Shown here piece by piece: positions 16,132 to 24,932 of a DNA stretch of 64,000 nt. Position numbers and translations under genes: made by a program. Each line of letters opens with the position of its first letter. Positions within the stretch are counted from its first letter, which is position 1. Below the pieces are notes generated by a model. That model worked only from the letters and a program-made list of their open reading frames with translations. It ran no database searches and was not told where the DNA came from. Source of the DNA: Amycolatopsis sp. CA-128772 (GTDB taxonomy: Bacteria > Actinomycetota > Actinomycetes > Mycobacteriales > Pseudonocardiaceae); NCBI RefSeq assembly GCF_002904295.1, contig NZ_PPHG01000080.1, positions 142,836 through 206,835 on the forward strand. The letters are read 5' to 3'.

Positions 16132-16338
16132 CACCGCCGAGAGCAGGATAACGCACGTCCGGCTGCGCGGTTGCCCCTTCATTCCGGGTCAAATTCATGA
16201 CATTTCCTGGACGTCCGCCAGAGCGGACTTCTCAGTCGTGTCAACGTATCGAGCAGGTGCGCATCCGCTTGCACGTGCAGCTCGAAGAGTGGATGGACGT
16301 GCCGTTTGATCAATTCCGCCCGTGCCGGGGAAACGTGC
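16132..16338. other. intergenic region upstream of the DUF397 promoter
   Basis: This stretch lies between the MFS stop and the DUF397 promoter. One minus-strand frame (about 16195-16320) reads without a stop for about 45 codons but lacks a convincing start and ribosome site. I call no gene here. Confidence 0.5.
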
Positions 16339-17844
16339 TCAGAACTCCAGGTGCTCGGTCTTCCGAGGCATCAGCAGCAGAGCCCCCACCGAAAGAACGG
16401 CCACCGCCGCCAACCCCAGGAACACATAGTGCGTGGCATCCGCCAACGCGCCCCGGACGAACACCGCCGCCGGTGAGTCGGCATGCCCGCCCAACACGAG
16501 GCTCGTGGCGTCCACCGAAGCCGGCAGCTTCCCGACGCCCTCCGGCGGGTGAGCGAACCGGTCCGCCAACGTCGCATTGGCAATGGCCCCGAACACAGCC
16601 GCCCCCACGGCGCTGCCCAACGACCGGCTGAACAGGTTCGTCGCCGTCACCACCCCGCGGCGGTCCCAGCCCACCACCGACTGGATCGCCACCAGCGTCG
16701 GGCTCGCCGCCAACCCCAGACCCACTCCGAGGACGAACGCCGCGAACGCCGCCGCCCACAGCGATGATCCCGCGCCCAGCAGCGCCACCAGGACGCCGCC
16801 CGCGATGATGAACACGCTGCCGATCAACGCCGTGTCGCGGAAGCCGATGCGCAGGTAGATCTTGCCCGCCAGGGATGCCGATATCGGCCAGCCCACCGTC
16901 AACGCCGCCACCGCGAAGCCCGCCACCAGCGCTCCCGCGCCCAGGACCCCTTGCGCATACGTCGGCAGGTACGACGTCAGGCCCATCAGGACCGCGCCCA
17001 CCACCACCGCCACCAGGTTGCCGCCCACCAGGACGCGGCGGGTGAACACCCACAGGGGCAGCACCGGCTCCGCCGCCCGCTTCTCCGCCAGCACGAACGC
17101 CACCAGCAGCGCCGCGCCCGTCACGAAGATCGCCACGCTCGGCAGGGAACCCCACGCCCACGCCACGCCGCCTTCGAGGAGGCCCAAAATCACCAAAGAA
17201 CAGCCGACCGTCAGGAGCCCGGCGCCCAGGTAGTCGACTTTGTGCGGCTTGCGCTCCACGCGCTCGCTGAAATTGCGGTGCAGCATCAGCGCCGCGATCG
17301 CGCCCAGGGGCAGGTTGATGAAGAAGATCCAGCGCCAGTCCAGGTACTCGGCGAACAGGCCGCCGAGGGCCGGGCCGACCACCGAAGCCGCGCCCCAGAC
17401 GCTCGCCACGTAGCCCTGCACCCGGGCGCGCTCCTCGACCGTGTAGAGGTCGCCGATCACCGTCATCGACATCGGCTGGATCGCGCCCGCCCCGATGCCC
17501 TGGACCGCGCGGGCCGCGATCAGCACCGGCATGCTCCACGCCGCTCCGCACAGCACCGAACCGACCAGGAACGCCGCGATGCCGAAGAACATCACCGGGC
17601 GGCGGCCGAGGACGTCGGCGAACTTGCCGTACAGCGGCACCGTCACCGCCTGGGTGAGCAGGTAGATCGAGAACAGCCACGGGAACTGCGCGAACCCGCC
17701 CAGGTCGCGGACCACCGACGGCACCGCCGTCGCGATGATCGTGCTGTCCAGCGCGACCAGCGCCGTGCTGAGCATGACCGCGATCAGGACCGGGCCGCGG
17801 TCCGACCGGAAACCGACCCCTCTCGCGGCGGCGGACGTCGTCAT
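16339..17844 (-). CDS. MFS multidrug exporter, DHA2 (14-helix) type
   Basis: 501 residues from the ATG 10 bases after AGGAG; an alternative ATG lies 27 bases upstream. Fourteen hydrophobic segments are readable. Signatures include the motif C-like LDSTIIATAVPSVV in helix 1, GKFADVLGRRPVM between helices 2 and 3 (motif A), and GPALGGLF in helix 5, all typical of EmrB/QacA-type drug:proton antiporters. It probably exports a toxic amphiphile. It is divergent from the DUF1015 gene with a 120-base shared upstream region containing a strong inverted repeat. No dedicated regulator is adjacent. Confidence 0.92.
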   Translation of the reverse strand: MTTSAAARGVGFRSDRGPVLIAVMLSTALVALDSTIIATAVPSVVRDLGGFAQFPWLFSIYLLTQAVTVPLYGKFADVLGRRPVMFFGIAAFLVGSVLCGAAWSMPVLIAARAVQGIGAGAIQPMSMTVIGDLYTVEERARVQGYVASVWGAASVVGPALGGLFAEYLDWRWIFFINLPLGAIAALMLHRNFSERVERKPHKVDYLGAGLLTVGCSLVILGLLEGGVAWAWGSLPSVAIFVTGAALLVAFVLAEKRAAEPVLPLWVFTRRVLVGGNLVAVVVGAVLMGLTSYLPTYAQGVLGAGALVAGFAVAALTVGWPISASLAGKIYLRIGFRDTALIGSVFIIAGGVLVALLGAGSSLWAAAFAAFVLGVGLGLAASPTLVAIQSVVGWDRRGVVTATNLFSRSLGSAVGAAVFGAIANATLADRFAHPPEGVGKLPASVDATSLVLGGHADSPAAVFVRGALADATHYVFLGLAAVAVLSVGALLLMPRKTEHLEF

Positions 17845-17917
17845 CGGCGGGGTGCTCCTCGGGGCGGTCATGACCGGACTCAACTACTTTGCAGTCCTAA
17901 GCATTCCATCCCGGGGA

Positions 17918-17949
17918 CACCGGCCCCAGCGAATTTCCCGGGGCCGGTG
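17918..17949 (+). promoter_or_regulatory. 10-base inverted repeat upstream of DUF1015 start
   Basis: CACCGGCCCC and GGGGCCGGTG are perfect complements separated by 12 bases that include AATTTCC. The right arm ends 16 bases before the ATG at 17966. It could be an operator in the divergent region or an mRNA hairpin limiting access to the ribosome site, which is weak here. Confidence 0.4.
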
Positions 17950-17965
17950 GCGCAAGATGGACAGG

Positions 17966-19150
17966 ATGAGCGACTGGATCCGGCCGATCGGCCAGGGGTG
18001 GGTGGTCCGCGACGCGGTTCCGGGCCCCGACGTCGACGAGTTCGCCGAGCCCGACCGCGTGATCGCCGCGCTGGCCGCGCCCGGTGCCGCCGACAGCCTG
18101 CTGGCCGTGCAGCACCCCGCGCGGACCCCCGCGGCGCTGGCCCGCGGGCTCGGCCTGACCGCCGCCGTCCCCATCGCCCGTGCCGTGCTCGAACGGCTCC
18201 GCAAGCGCTACTACCGGCCGGTCCGCGACGTCGTCGCGCCCTACCGGATCGAGGGGCCCGACGGCGTCGCGCTCGGCCTGCTCTGCCTGGTCGACCCGGC
18301 GGCGGTGACCGCCGACGGCGCCGCGCGCGTCCGCCACACCGAGGACGTCTACCCCGACGTCGTCGCCGAACGGGCCGCCGTGCTCGCCGGGCTCGGCTGC
18401 GCGACCAGCGCCGCGCTGCTCGTCCCGGCCGCCGGTGGCCCGGAGCTGACCGAACAGGTCGAGCAGGCGTGCGCCGCGCTCGGCCTGCCCGATCTGTCCA
18501 CTTCGGACGCGGCCGGCCGGCGGCACGACCTGTGGGTGGTGCCGGAGGGGCCGCTGCAGAGCCGGCTGCTGGCCGCGGTCGCGGACGCCGACCTGCTCGT
18601 CGCCGACGGCAACCACCGCGTGGCCGCCGCCGCGGCCGCCGGGCACGGCGCGCTGCTGGCCCTGGTCACGGCCGGGCCCGCGCTGCGGATCGGCGCGATC
18701 CACCGCGTCCTCACCGGCACCGGCCTCGGCCCGGAGGACCTGGTGTCGCGCTGGTCCGCGGCCGGTCTGGACGTCCGGTACGACGACCACGCGGTCCCCG
18801 TCACCGGCGAGGCCGTCGTGCGCGCCGGCTCGGCGGTGCTGCGAGTGCCGCTGCCGGCCCCGGACCGGCCCGAGCCGGTGATCGACCACGAGCTCGTCGA
18901 GCAGGTCCTCTTCGCCCGCGCGCTCGGCATCGACCCGGACGGGCCGTGCGTCCGCCCGCTCCCGGCCGGGCGCCCGCTGCCGCCGGACGCGGACGCGGTG
19001 GTGCTGCTGGCCCCGGTCGGCTACGGCGACGTCCTGGCCGTGCACGCGGCGGGCCGCCGGATGCCGCGCAAGGCCACCTACTTCACGCCGAAGCCGCGCA
19101 GCGGGCTGGTGCTGGCGGAGCTTCGGCGTCCACCCCTCAAGCTCCCGTGA
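17966..19150 (+). CDS. DUF1015 family protein
   Basis: 394 residues; ATG at 17966 with another ATG three codons upstream. The protein begins WIRPIGQGWVVRD and contains DADLLVADGNHRVAAA in the position of the family's DGHHR motif. It ends KATYFTPKPRSGLVLAEL, which are the hallmarks of DUF1015 (COG4198). No activity has been firmly assigned to the family; the conserved acidic/His motifs suggest a metal- or nucleotide-dependent enzyme. Its stop overlaps the convergent DinB gene by 14 bases. Confidence 0.85.
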   Translation: MSDWIRPIGQGWVVRDAVPGPDVDEFAEPDRVIAALAAPGAADSLLAVQHPARTPAALARGLGLTAAVPIARAVLERLRKRYYRPVRDVVAPYRIEGPDGVALGLLCLVDPAAVTADGAARVRHTEDVYPDVVAERAAVLAGLGCATSAALLVPAAGGPELTEQVEQACAALGLPDLSTSDAAGRRHDLWVVPEGPLQSRLLAAVADADLLVADGNHRVAAAAAAGHGALLALVTAGPALRIGAIHRVLTGTGLGPEDLVSRWSAAGLDVRYDDHAVPVTGEAVVRAGSAVLRVPLPAPDRPEPVIDHELVEQVLFARALGIDPDGPCVRPLPAGRPLPPDADAVVLLAPVGYGDVLAVHAAGRRMPRKATYFTPKPRSGLVLAELRRPPLKLP

Positions 19151-19643
19151 CGCCGTCGATGGCTTCCCGGAGGAAGTCCGCGTGGCCGTTGTGGCGAGCG
19201 TACTCGTGGATCATGTGCAGCATCACCAGCCGCAGGGAGACGTCCTCGCCCCAGCGTGGCTGGTGGCCCGTGACGTCCAGGGACTCGGCCGCTTCTTCGA
19301 TCTTGCGCGAGTGCGCGACCTCGGCCTCCCACGCTTCGAACGCCTCGGAACGCGTCGACGAGCTCGCGTCGTAAGCGGCCTGGAAGTCGCCTTCGGGTGA
19401 CCACCGCAGCGGGATGTCCTCGGCGTTGATGACCCGCCGGAACCAGGTGCGCTCGACCTCGGCCATGTGCCGGACCAGGCCCAGCAACGACAGTGTCGAC
19501 GGCGGGCTCGAGGCCCGGCGGAGGTCCTCGTCGGACAGTCCGTCGCACTTCATCGCGAGGGTGGCGCGGTGGAAGTCGAGGAAGGTGCGCAGCATTTCGC
19601 GCTCGCCCCCGGTCAGGGGCGGTGCGGGGCGTTCGGTGGTCAC
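19137..19643 (-). CDS. DinB/DUF664 family putative metalloenzyme
   Basis: 168 residues, GTG start. TLSLLGLVRHMAEVERTWFRR and the C-terminal MLHMIHEYARHNGHADFLRE supply the three histidines that bind metal in the four-helix DinB fold. The N-terminal segment (TLAMKCDGLSDEDLRRASSPPS) matches DUF664 (PF04978) of actinobacteria. Related enzymes are thiol-dependent S-transferases using mycothiol or bacillithiol; whether this one does so is inference. There is no strong ribosome site. Confidence 0.85.
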   Translation of the reverse strand: MTTERPAPPLTGGEREMLRTFLDFHRATLAMKCDGLSDEDLRRASSPPSTLSLLGLVRHMAEVERTWFRRVINAEDIPLRWSPEGDFQAAYDASSSTRSEAFEAWEAEVAHSRKIEEAAESLDVTGHQPRWGEDVSLRLVMLHMIHEYARHNGHADFLREAIDGVTGA

Positions 19644-19715
19644 GAGGGAGTGTGTATCACGCCCGGCTGGGTCTTTCGCCGAGGAAGTGTCGTACCCGTG
19701 TTTTAAGCTCGCGCG

Positions 19716-20795
19716 GTGGACTTGCCCGTCATGCCGCCGGTGCGGCCGATGCTCGCGAAAGCGGTGCACGAAATGCCTCGTGCCCCGGGGCTGCTCTACG
19801 AGCCCAAGTGGGATGGCTTCCGGTGCATCGTGTTCCGCGACGGCGACGAGATCGAGCTCGGCTCGCGCAACGACCGCCCGCTGACCCGGTACTTCCCGGA
19901 GCTGGTGGAGCTGCTGGCCGCCGCGCTGCCGCCCCGCTGCGTCGTGGACGGCGAGATCGTGCTGGTCACGCCGGCCGGGCTCGACTTCGAGGTGCTGCAG
20001 CTGCGGCTGCACCCGGCGGCCTCGCGGGTGCGCAAGCTCGCCGAGGAGACGCCGGCCAGCTTCATCGCCTTCGACCTGCTCGCCCTCGACGACACCGACC
20101 TCACCGAGGAGCCGTTCCGCGAGCGGCGCAAGCAGCTCGAAAGCGTGCTCGCCACGAACGCCGATGGGCTGCAGCGCGTCCACCTCACGCCGCTGAGCGA
20201 GGACCCGGCGCAGGCCGAGGACTGGTTCACCCGGTTCGAGGGCGCGGGTTTCGACGGCGTCATGGCCAAGCCGGCCGACCTGCCGTACGAGCAGGACAAA
20301 CGGGTCATGCTGAAGGTCAAGCACGAGCGCACGGCCGACTGCGTCGTCACCGGGTTCCGCTGGCACAAGGACGGCGCCGGGGTCGGTTCGCTGCTGCTCG
20401 GGCTGTTCGACGAGCAGGGCGTCCTGCACCACGTCGGGGTGGCCAGCAGCTTCACCAAGGCGCGGCGGGCCGAGCTGGTCGAGGAGCTGGCGCCGCTGCG
20501 GGAGAACGCGCTCGAAAACCACCCGTGGCGGTCCTGGGCCGAGTACGAGCCCGAGCCGGGGCGGCAGCCGGGCGTCAACAGCCGGTGGGCGCCGCAGAAG
20601 GACCTTTCGTGGGAGCCGCTGCGCCCGGAGCGGGTGGCGGAGGTCCGCTACGAGCACCTGCAGGGCGGCCGGTTCCGGCACGGCGGGCGGCTGGTCCGGT
20701 TCCGGCCCGACCGCACGCCGGAGTCGTGCACGTACGCCCAGCTCGACGAGGCGCCGCCCGCCGAGCTCGCGAAACTGTTCGGGGAGGCGCGGTGA
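19716..20795 (+). CDS. ligC: ATP-dependent DNA ligase, LigC type
   Basis: 359 residues, GTG start. The adenylation motif EPKWDGFR places the AMP-accepting lysine at K31. Further nucleotidyltransferase motifs are SRNDRPLTRYFPE (Ia), VVDGEIV (III), FDLLALDD, FDGVMAKP (IV) and DKRVMLKVKHER (V), with an OB-fold C-terminal half containing GVGSLLLGLFD. Size and context match mycobacterial LigC, which seals nicks in excision repair and is not essential for replication. It overlaps the Prim-Pol gene by 4 bases (GTGA), so the two are co-translated. Confidence 0.92.
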   Translation: MDLPVMPPVRPMLAKAVHEMPRAPGLLYEPKWDGFRCIVFRDGDEIELGSRNDRPLTRYFPELVELLAAALPPRCVVDGEIVLVTPAGLDFEVLQLRLHPAASRVRKLAEETPASFIAFDLLALDDTDLTEEPFRERRKQLESVLATNADGLQRVHLTPLSEDPAQAEDWFTRFEGAGFDGVMAKPADLPYEQDKRVMLKVKHERTADCVVTGFRWHKDGAGVGSLLLGLFDEQGVLHHVGVASSFTKARRAELVEELAPLRENALENHPWRSWAEYEPEPGRQPGVNSRWAPQKDLSWEPLRPERVAEVRYEHLQGGRFRHGGRLVRFRPDRTPESCTYAQLDEAPPAELAKLFGEAR

Positions 20796-21796
20796 GCGAG
20801 GCGGTACTGCTCGACGTCGACGGCGTCGAGGTCAAGGTCAGCAGCCCGGGCAAGGTCTACTTCCCGGAGCGCGGGGAGACGAAGCTCGACCTCGTCGAGT
20901 ACTACCGGGCCGTCTCGGGGCCGCTGCTGGACCGGCTCGGTGGTCGTCCGCTGCTGCTCGAGCGCTACCCGGACGGCGCCGGCGGCAAGAACTGGTACCA
21001 GAAACGCGTTCCCAAGGGCGCGCCGCCGTGGCTGACCACCACGGTCGTCTCGACGCCGAACGGCACGACGAGCGACGCGCTGGTGGCGAAGGACCTGGCC
21101 CACATCCTCTGGGCGGTGAACCTCGGCTGCCTCGGCTTCCACGTCTGGCCGTACCGCGCGGACACCCCCGAGGTCACCGACGAACTGCGCGTGGACCTCG
21201 ACCCGTCGCCCGGGATCGGCTTCGACGAGCTGCGCGAAGCCGCGGTGCTGACCCGGGAGTTCCTGGCCGAGCACGGCATCGAAAGCCAGCTGAAGACGTC
21301 GGGTTCGCGTGGGCTGCACCTGTACGTGCTGCTCGAGCCGCGCTGGGACGGCTTCCAGGTGCGGGCCGCCGCGGTCGCGCTGGCCCGTGCCCTCGAACGC
21401 CGGCACCCGGAGAAGATCACCGCGCAGTGGTGGAAGGAAGAGCGCGGGTCGCGCGTGTTCGTCGACTTCAACCAGAACGCCCCGCACAAGACGGTGTTCG
21501 GGACGTGGTGCGTGCGCCCGCGCGTCGGCGGCCAGGTCTCGACGCCGATCGGCTGGGACGAGCTGGACACCGTCGAGCCGGACCGGCTCACGCTGACCAC
21601 GGTCCCGGCGCGCCTCGCTGAGCGCGGCGACCCGTGGGCCGGGGCGGGGAAGCGGCCGCAGTCGATCGAGCCGTTGCTGGCGATGTCCGAACGGGACATG
21701 GCGGACGGCCTGATGGACGCGCCGTGGCCACCGGTGTACCCGAAGATGCCCAACGAACCGCCGCGGGTCGCCCCGAGCCGCGCGAAGAAGGCGTGA
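20792..21796 (+). CDS. LigD-like polymerase/primase domain protein (Prim-PolC)
   Basis: 334 residues from a GTG in a GTGA overlap with ligC. This is an archaeo-eukaryotic-primase-type polymerase domain. The D-x-D metal pair is in ELRVDLDPSPG, the conserved SGSRGLHLYV motif follows, and RVFVDFNQNAPHKT supplies the third acidic residue and nearby basic residues. PGKVYFPE and LLLERYPDG are LigD-POL signatures. Next to LigC this corresponds to mycobacterial Prim-PolC, reported to work with LigC in short-gap base excision repair. No Ku gene is adjacent, so non-homologous end joining is less likely. Confidence 0.9.
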   Translation: MSEAVLLDVDGVEVKVSSPGKVYFPERGETKLDLVEYYRAVSGPLLDRLGGRPLLLERYPDGAGGKNWYQKRVPKGAPPWLTTTVVSTPNGTTSDALVAKDLAHILWAVNLGCLGFHVWPYRADTPEVTDELRVDLDPSPGIGFDELREAAVLTREFLAEHGIESQLKTSGSRGLHLYVLLEPRWDGFQVRAAAVALARALERRHPEKITAQWWKEERGSRVFVDFNQNAPHKTVFGTWCVRPRVGGQVSTPIGWDELDTVEPDRLTLTTVPARLAERGDPWAGAGKRPQSIEPLLAMSERDMADGLMDAPWPPVYPKMPNEPPRVAPSRAKKA

Positions 21797-22918
21797 TCAG
21801 GGCGGCCCGAGGCGGGGGTGGAGCTGCGTCCACGCTGTGAGCGCCACCAGCGCGGTCAGCCCGAACACGGCCGCGGAGCCGAGGCCCGCGGCGGCCGCCC
21901 CGGCCAGCGGTGAGGCCACGGTCTGGCCGACGCCGAGCCCGGCGAACGACCAGGTGATGCCGTGGGCGGGCCGCTCGGGGGACAGGCGGGCCGCCCAGAG
22001 GATGCACAGCCCGGTCAGCGCCATGTAGGTGCAGCCGAAGAGCGCGCTGGAGAGCAGGGCGAGGGGCACGCCCGGATCGGGCAGCGCCAGGAGGGCGATG
22101 CCCGCCGCCGCCAGCGTCCACGTCACCAGGTTGACCGGCCGCAGGCCCGCGCGCCCGGCCGCGCGCCCGGCCAGGCCGCCGAGCAGGCCGGCCACGCCGA
22201 TCGTGGCCCAGCACCAGGTCGCGGCGACCGGGCTCAGCCCGGTTCCGGCGAGCCGCGAGCTGGAAAACGTCCAGTACGGCGCGCTCGTCACGCCGATGAG
22301 GACGGAGTTCGCCACCAGCGGCGCCATCCCGCGGACGGGACCGGAGGCCGCGGGGACGCGGGGCGAGCGCGGCACCAGCCGCCAGGCGGCCACGGTCACC
22401 ACCACACCCAGGGCGGCGAACGCCGACCAGATCACCGGCCAGCCCAGCGCGAGCAGGGGAGTGAACGCCGACGCGGCCAGCCCGAGGCCGGTGCCGGTGT
22501 TGGCCCACGTCTGCGCCCGCGCGCGGGAGCGCGCCGCGACCGTCTCGCCGATCAGCTGGGCCACGCCGGGCGAGACGAGGCCCGCGCCGGCCCCCGCCAC
22601 GACGATCCCCGCGCCGAACACCGTGACCTGCGGCGCGAGGGCCATCAGCCCCAGTCCGAGCGTCGCCGACGCCGCCGCCAGCAGCACGGTGCCGCGCGCC
22701 GACCGCGCCGACGTCCGGGGCGCGAGCAACAGCCCCAGGCCGTAGCCCGCGGTGGACAGCCCGCCGAGCACGCCGACACCGACCGGCGTGAGCCCGAACG
22801 TCTCGCTGAACCGCGGCACGAACGGCCCGTACGCGTAGCGCGCGAACCCGTAGCAGAGGGCGATCACGACCGCGCCGGTCGCGGCCGTGGTCCACCACCG
22901 GTCCGTCTTCATACCCAT
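21797..22918 (-). CDS. MFS transporter controlled by the adjacent TetR
   Basis: 373 residues from the first of two close ATGs (22918, 22912). Twelve hydrophobic segments are readable, starting AVVIALCYGFARYAYGPFVP and including SARGTVLLAAASATLGLGL and LLSSALFGCTYMALTGLC. It resembles YbfB/CynX-like MFS carriers with the FARYAYGPF motif in helix 1. The substrate is unknown. Its stop immediately follows that of the convergent Prim-Pol gene. The shared 86-base region with the divergent TetR gene contains a perfect 9-2-9 operator just upstream of this start, implying repression. Confidence 0.88.
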   Translation of the reverse strand: MGMKTDRWWTTAATGAVVIALCYGFARYAYGPFVPRFSETFGLTPVGVGVLGGLSTAGYGLGLLLAPRTSARSARGTVLLAAASATLGLGLMALAPQVTVFGAGIVVAGAGAGLVSPGVAQLIGETVAARSRARAQTWANTGTGLGLAASAFTPLLALGWPVIWSAFAALGVVVTVAAWRLVPRSPRVPAASGPVRGMAPLVANSVLIGVTSAPYWTFSSSRLAGTGLSPVAATWCWATIGVAGLLGGLAGRAAGRAGLRPVNLVTWTLAAAGIALLALPDPGVPLALLSSALFGCTYMALTGLCILWAARLSPERPAHGITWSFAGLGVGQTVASPLAGAAAAGLGSAAVFGLTALVALTAWTQLHPRLGPP

Positions 22919-22923
22919 CAGCG

Positions 22924-22943
22924 AACAGACAGGTCTGTCTGTT
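22924..22943. promoter_or_regulatory. perfect TetR-type operator (9-2-9 inverted repeat)
   Basis: AACAGACAG-GT-CTGTCTGTT is a perfect 20-base palindrome, 5 bases upstream of the MFS ATG and 61 bases upstream of the TetR GTG. An AT-richer segment (AAATGATGCTAAGATATATG) with a TAAGAT -10-like element lies next to it on the TetR side. Location and symmetry argue for binding by the adjacent TetR. Confidence 0.82.
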
Positions 22944-23004
22944 GTCAAATGATGCTAAGATATATGCAGGTGGAAGCCATACCGAACTGTTCGGAGGGAG
23001 TGTC

Positions 23005-23565
23005 GTGGGCCGGACTCGTCCCGGGGACGCGGGCGCGAAGGTGCTCAAGGCCGCGTCGGCGCTGTTCTACCGCGACGGCATCCACGCCGTGGGCGTCGAC
23101 ACCGTGGCGGCCGAAGCCGGCGTGACGAAGGCCGCCCTCTACGGCAACTTCGGCTCCAAGAGCGGGCTCGTCGTCGCGTACCTGCGGGACCGCGACCGGC
23201 AGTGGCAGGAGGAGATCGACCGGATCACCGCCGCGCACCCCGAACCGCGGGAGCGGGTGCTGGCCGTGTTCGACGCCTACGAAGCCTGGCTTTCGCGCGA
23301 CGGCTACCGCGGCTGCGCCTTCCTCAACGCGACCTCGGAGTTCCCCGATCCCGCCGACCCGGTCCGCGAGGTGGTCCGCCACCACAAGACCGCGCTGCAC
23401 GGCTACCTGCGCGCGCAGCTGCGGCGCGGCGATCCCGAACGCGCCGACGTCCGCGCCGACGAGCTGATGCTCCTGCTGGAGGGTGCCGCGGTCACGTCGG
23501 TGGTCGCCCAGGGCGCTCAGCCGTTCGAAACGGCGAAGCGGCTCGCGCGGACGTTGACCGCCTAG
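23005..23565 (+). CDS. TetR-family repressor
   Basis: 186 residues from the GTG that follows GGAGGGAG by four bases. The N-terminal domain, with LFYRDGIHAVGVDTVAAEAG and VTKAALYGNFGSKSGLVVAY, is a standard TetR helix-turn-helix. The C-terminal TetR_C_33-like region has YRGCAFLNATSEFPDPADPV and a long ligand-binding helical part. It probably represses itself and the divergent MFS gene through the 22924-22943 palindrome. Its stop overlaps the following convergent gene by 4 bases. Confidence 0.92.
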   Translation: MGRTRPGDAGAKVLKAASALFYRDGIHAVGVDTVAAEAGVTKAALYGNFGSKSGLVVAYLRDRDRQWQEEIDRITAAHPEPRERVLAVFDAYEAWLSRDGYRGCAFLNATSEFPDPADPVREVVRHHKTALHGYLRAQLRRGDPERADVRADELMLLLEGAAVTSVVAQGAQPFETAKRLARTLTA

Positions 23566-23816
23566 ACCGGCAGGTCGAGGGCGAGCTGACCGCGGTCCTC
23601 GCCGACGCCGGACAGCGTCGCGACGCACGCCGGGCACGGCGTGAGCTCGGCCGTGGTCAGGTCGACCGGCCTCCAGCTGCGGGATTCGCGCTCGCCGCAG
23701 GCCGAACGCCGGTAGCGCAGGTCGCCGGAGCGGGTCATCAGGTGGGCCAGGGGGACGTCTTCGGGCAGCACGCCGACCAGGTACCAGCGTGGTGCGTTCA
23801 CCGCGGTGGTCGTCAT
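23562..23816 (-). CDS. small protein with possible zinc-binding cysteines
   Basis: 84 residues, ATG start. The sequence has RRSACGERESRSW, then ELTPCPACVATL: one cysteine followed by a C-x-x-C pair, perhaps with H25 (AHLMTRSG), a plausible single zinc site. No family is recognised. It is on the same strand as the COG0523 metallochaperone gene, whose stop lies 93 bases upstream of it. Function is unknown; coding potential is supported by GC3. Confidence 0.65.
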   Translation of the reverse strand: MTTTAVNAPRWYLVGVLPEDVPLAHLMTRSGDLRYRRSACGERESRSWRPVDLTTAELTPCPACVATLSGVGEDRGQLALDLPV

Positions 23817-23909
23817 GGCCGACAGTCTCCGTCGGGGGCGTCCCGGCGGGGCCGCATTTGCCGGTCTTCGGCGTGGCGACCGGGATGGCGGCCCGGGGTG
23901 GCGGCGCGG

Positions 23910-24932
23910 TCAGGCCTCGTCGGGCAGGTAGCGGAGGATGTGCAGCAGGCCGCGCTCGTCGACGGTGTCCGGGTCCTCGGCCAGGCAGGCGCCCAGGTCG
24001 GCGAGGACGGCGTCGGTGTCCAGCCCGGCGCCGATCAGCACCAGCTCGGTCCGCCGGGGCGCGCCCGGCGGCCAGGCCGACCGCTCGAGCTGCACGAACC
24101 CGCCGACGGTGTGCAGGTGGAAGCGGGCTTTCGGGCCCGTGGGGCCGAAGTCCGCCTGCCCCTTCATCCGGTAGAGCCCGGCCGGCCGCCGTTCGAGGAA
24201 CTCGACGAAGGCGCGTGGCGCGAGCGGAGTACCGGCGGTGAAGGTGACCGTCTCGTACCCGGCGTGCAGGTGCTGCGCGTGGTCGTGCTCGTCGCGCAGG
24301 TCGTCGAACGACAGCTGACCGACCCGCTCGCCGCGGGGTTCAGGGTCGAAGAACAGCCGCGGGTCGACCCGGCCGTGCGCGGTGACCAGCAGCGGACGGC
24401 CGGGCGCCAGCTCTTCGACGGTGGCGGTGAGCTTCGCGAGCGCTTCCGCGCTCACCCGGTCGGCCTTGTTCAGCACGACGAGGTCGGCCAGCCGCAGGTG
24501 GTCGGCCAGCTCGGGGTGGCGCTCGCGCGCGGCCTCGAACTCGGCGGCGTCGACGACCTCGGCCAGCCCGCCGTAGCGGATGTCCGGGTTTTCGCTGGCG
24601 ATCATCAGCCGGATGAGGTCGCGCGGCTCGGCGATGCCGCTGGCTTCGACGACGATGACGTCGATGCCGGCCTCCGCACGGGACAGCTTCGCGAGCATCG
24701 CGTCCAGCCCGCTCGCGTCGACCGCGCAACAGAGGCAGCCGTTGCCGAGCGAGACCATCGTGTCGACCTGGCCGGCGACGGCGAGCGCGTCGACGTTCAC
24801 CTGGCCGAAGTCGTTGACCACCACGCCGACCCGGGCGCCCTCGCGGTTGGCGAGCAGGTGGTTGAGCAGCGTCGTCTTGCCCGCGCCGAGGAACCCGGCG
24901 ACGAGGACCACGGGGATGCGCCTGGCGCTCAC
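23910..24932 (-). CDS. COG0523/CobW-family GTP-dependent metallochaperone
   Basis: 340 residues from a GTG preceded by GAGGGACGG. The G1 loop GFLGAGKTT (13-21), the C-x-C-C metal motif GCLCC (C66, C68, C69), EASGIAEP and the NKAD guanine-binding motif are all intact, followed by the CobW C-terminal domain (GLYRMKGQADF, HTVGG). The family inserts or buffers metals, most often zinc, using GTP. A histidine-containing DEHDHAQHLHAG stretch near 217-228 could add metal affinity. I do not see a Zur-like palindrome upstream, so regulation by zinc cannot be claimed. Confidence 0.92.
   Translation of the reverse strand: MSARRIPVVLVAGFLGAGKTTLLNHLLANREGARVGVVVNDFGQVNVDALAVAGQVDTMVSLGNGCLCCAVDASGLDAMLAKLSRAEAGIDVIVVEASGIAEPRDLIRLMIASENPDIRYGGLAEVVDAAEFEAARERHPELADHLRLADLVVLNKADRVSAEALAKLTATVEELAPGRPLLVTAHGRVDPRLFFDPEPRGERVGQLSFDDLRDEHDHAQHLHAGYETVTFTAGTPLAPRAFVEFLERRPAGLYRMKGQADFGPTGPKARFHLHTVGGFVQLERSAWPPGAPRRTELVLIGAGLDTDAVLADLGACLAEDPDTVDERGLLHILRYLPDEA

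Noticed and set aside
16195..16320. Possible 45-codon minus-strand gene between DUF397 and the DHA2 exporter
   Set aside because: No ATG or GTG with a ribosome site, and no family resemblance.
16951..19374. A plus-strand frame of about 800 codons spanning the MFS and DUF1015 genes
   Set aside because: It runs antisense through one well-supported gene and out of frame through another; composition is Arg-rich without motifs.
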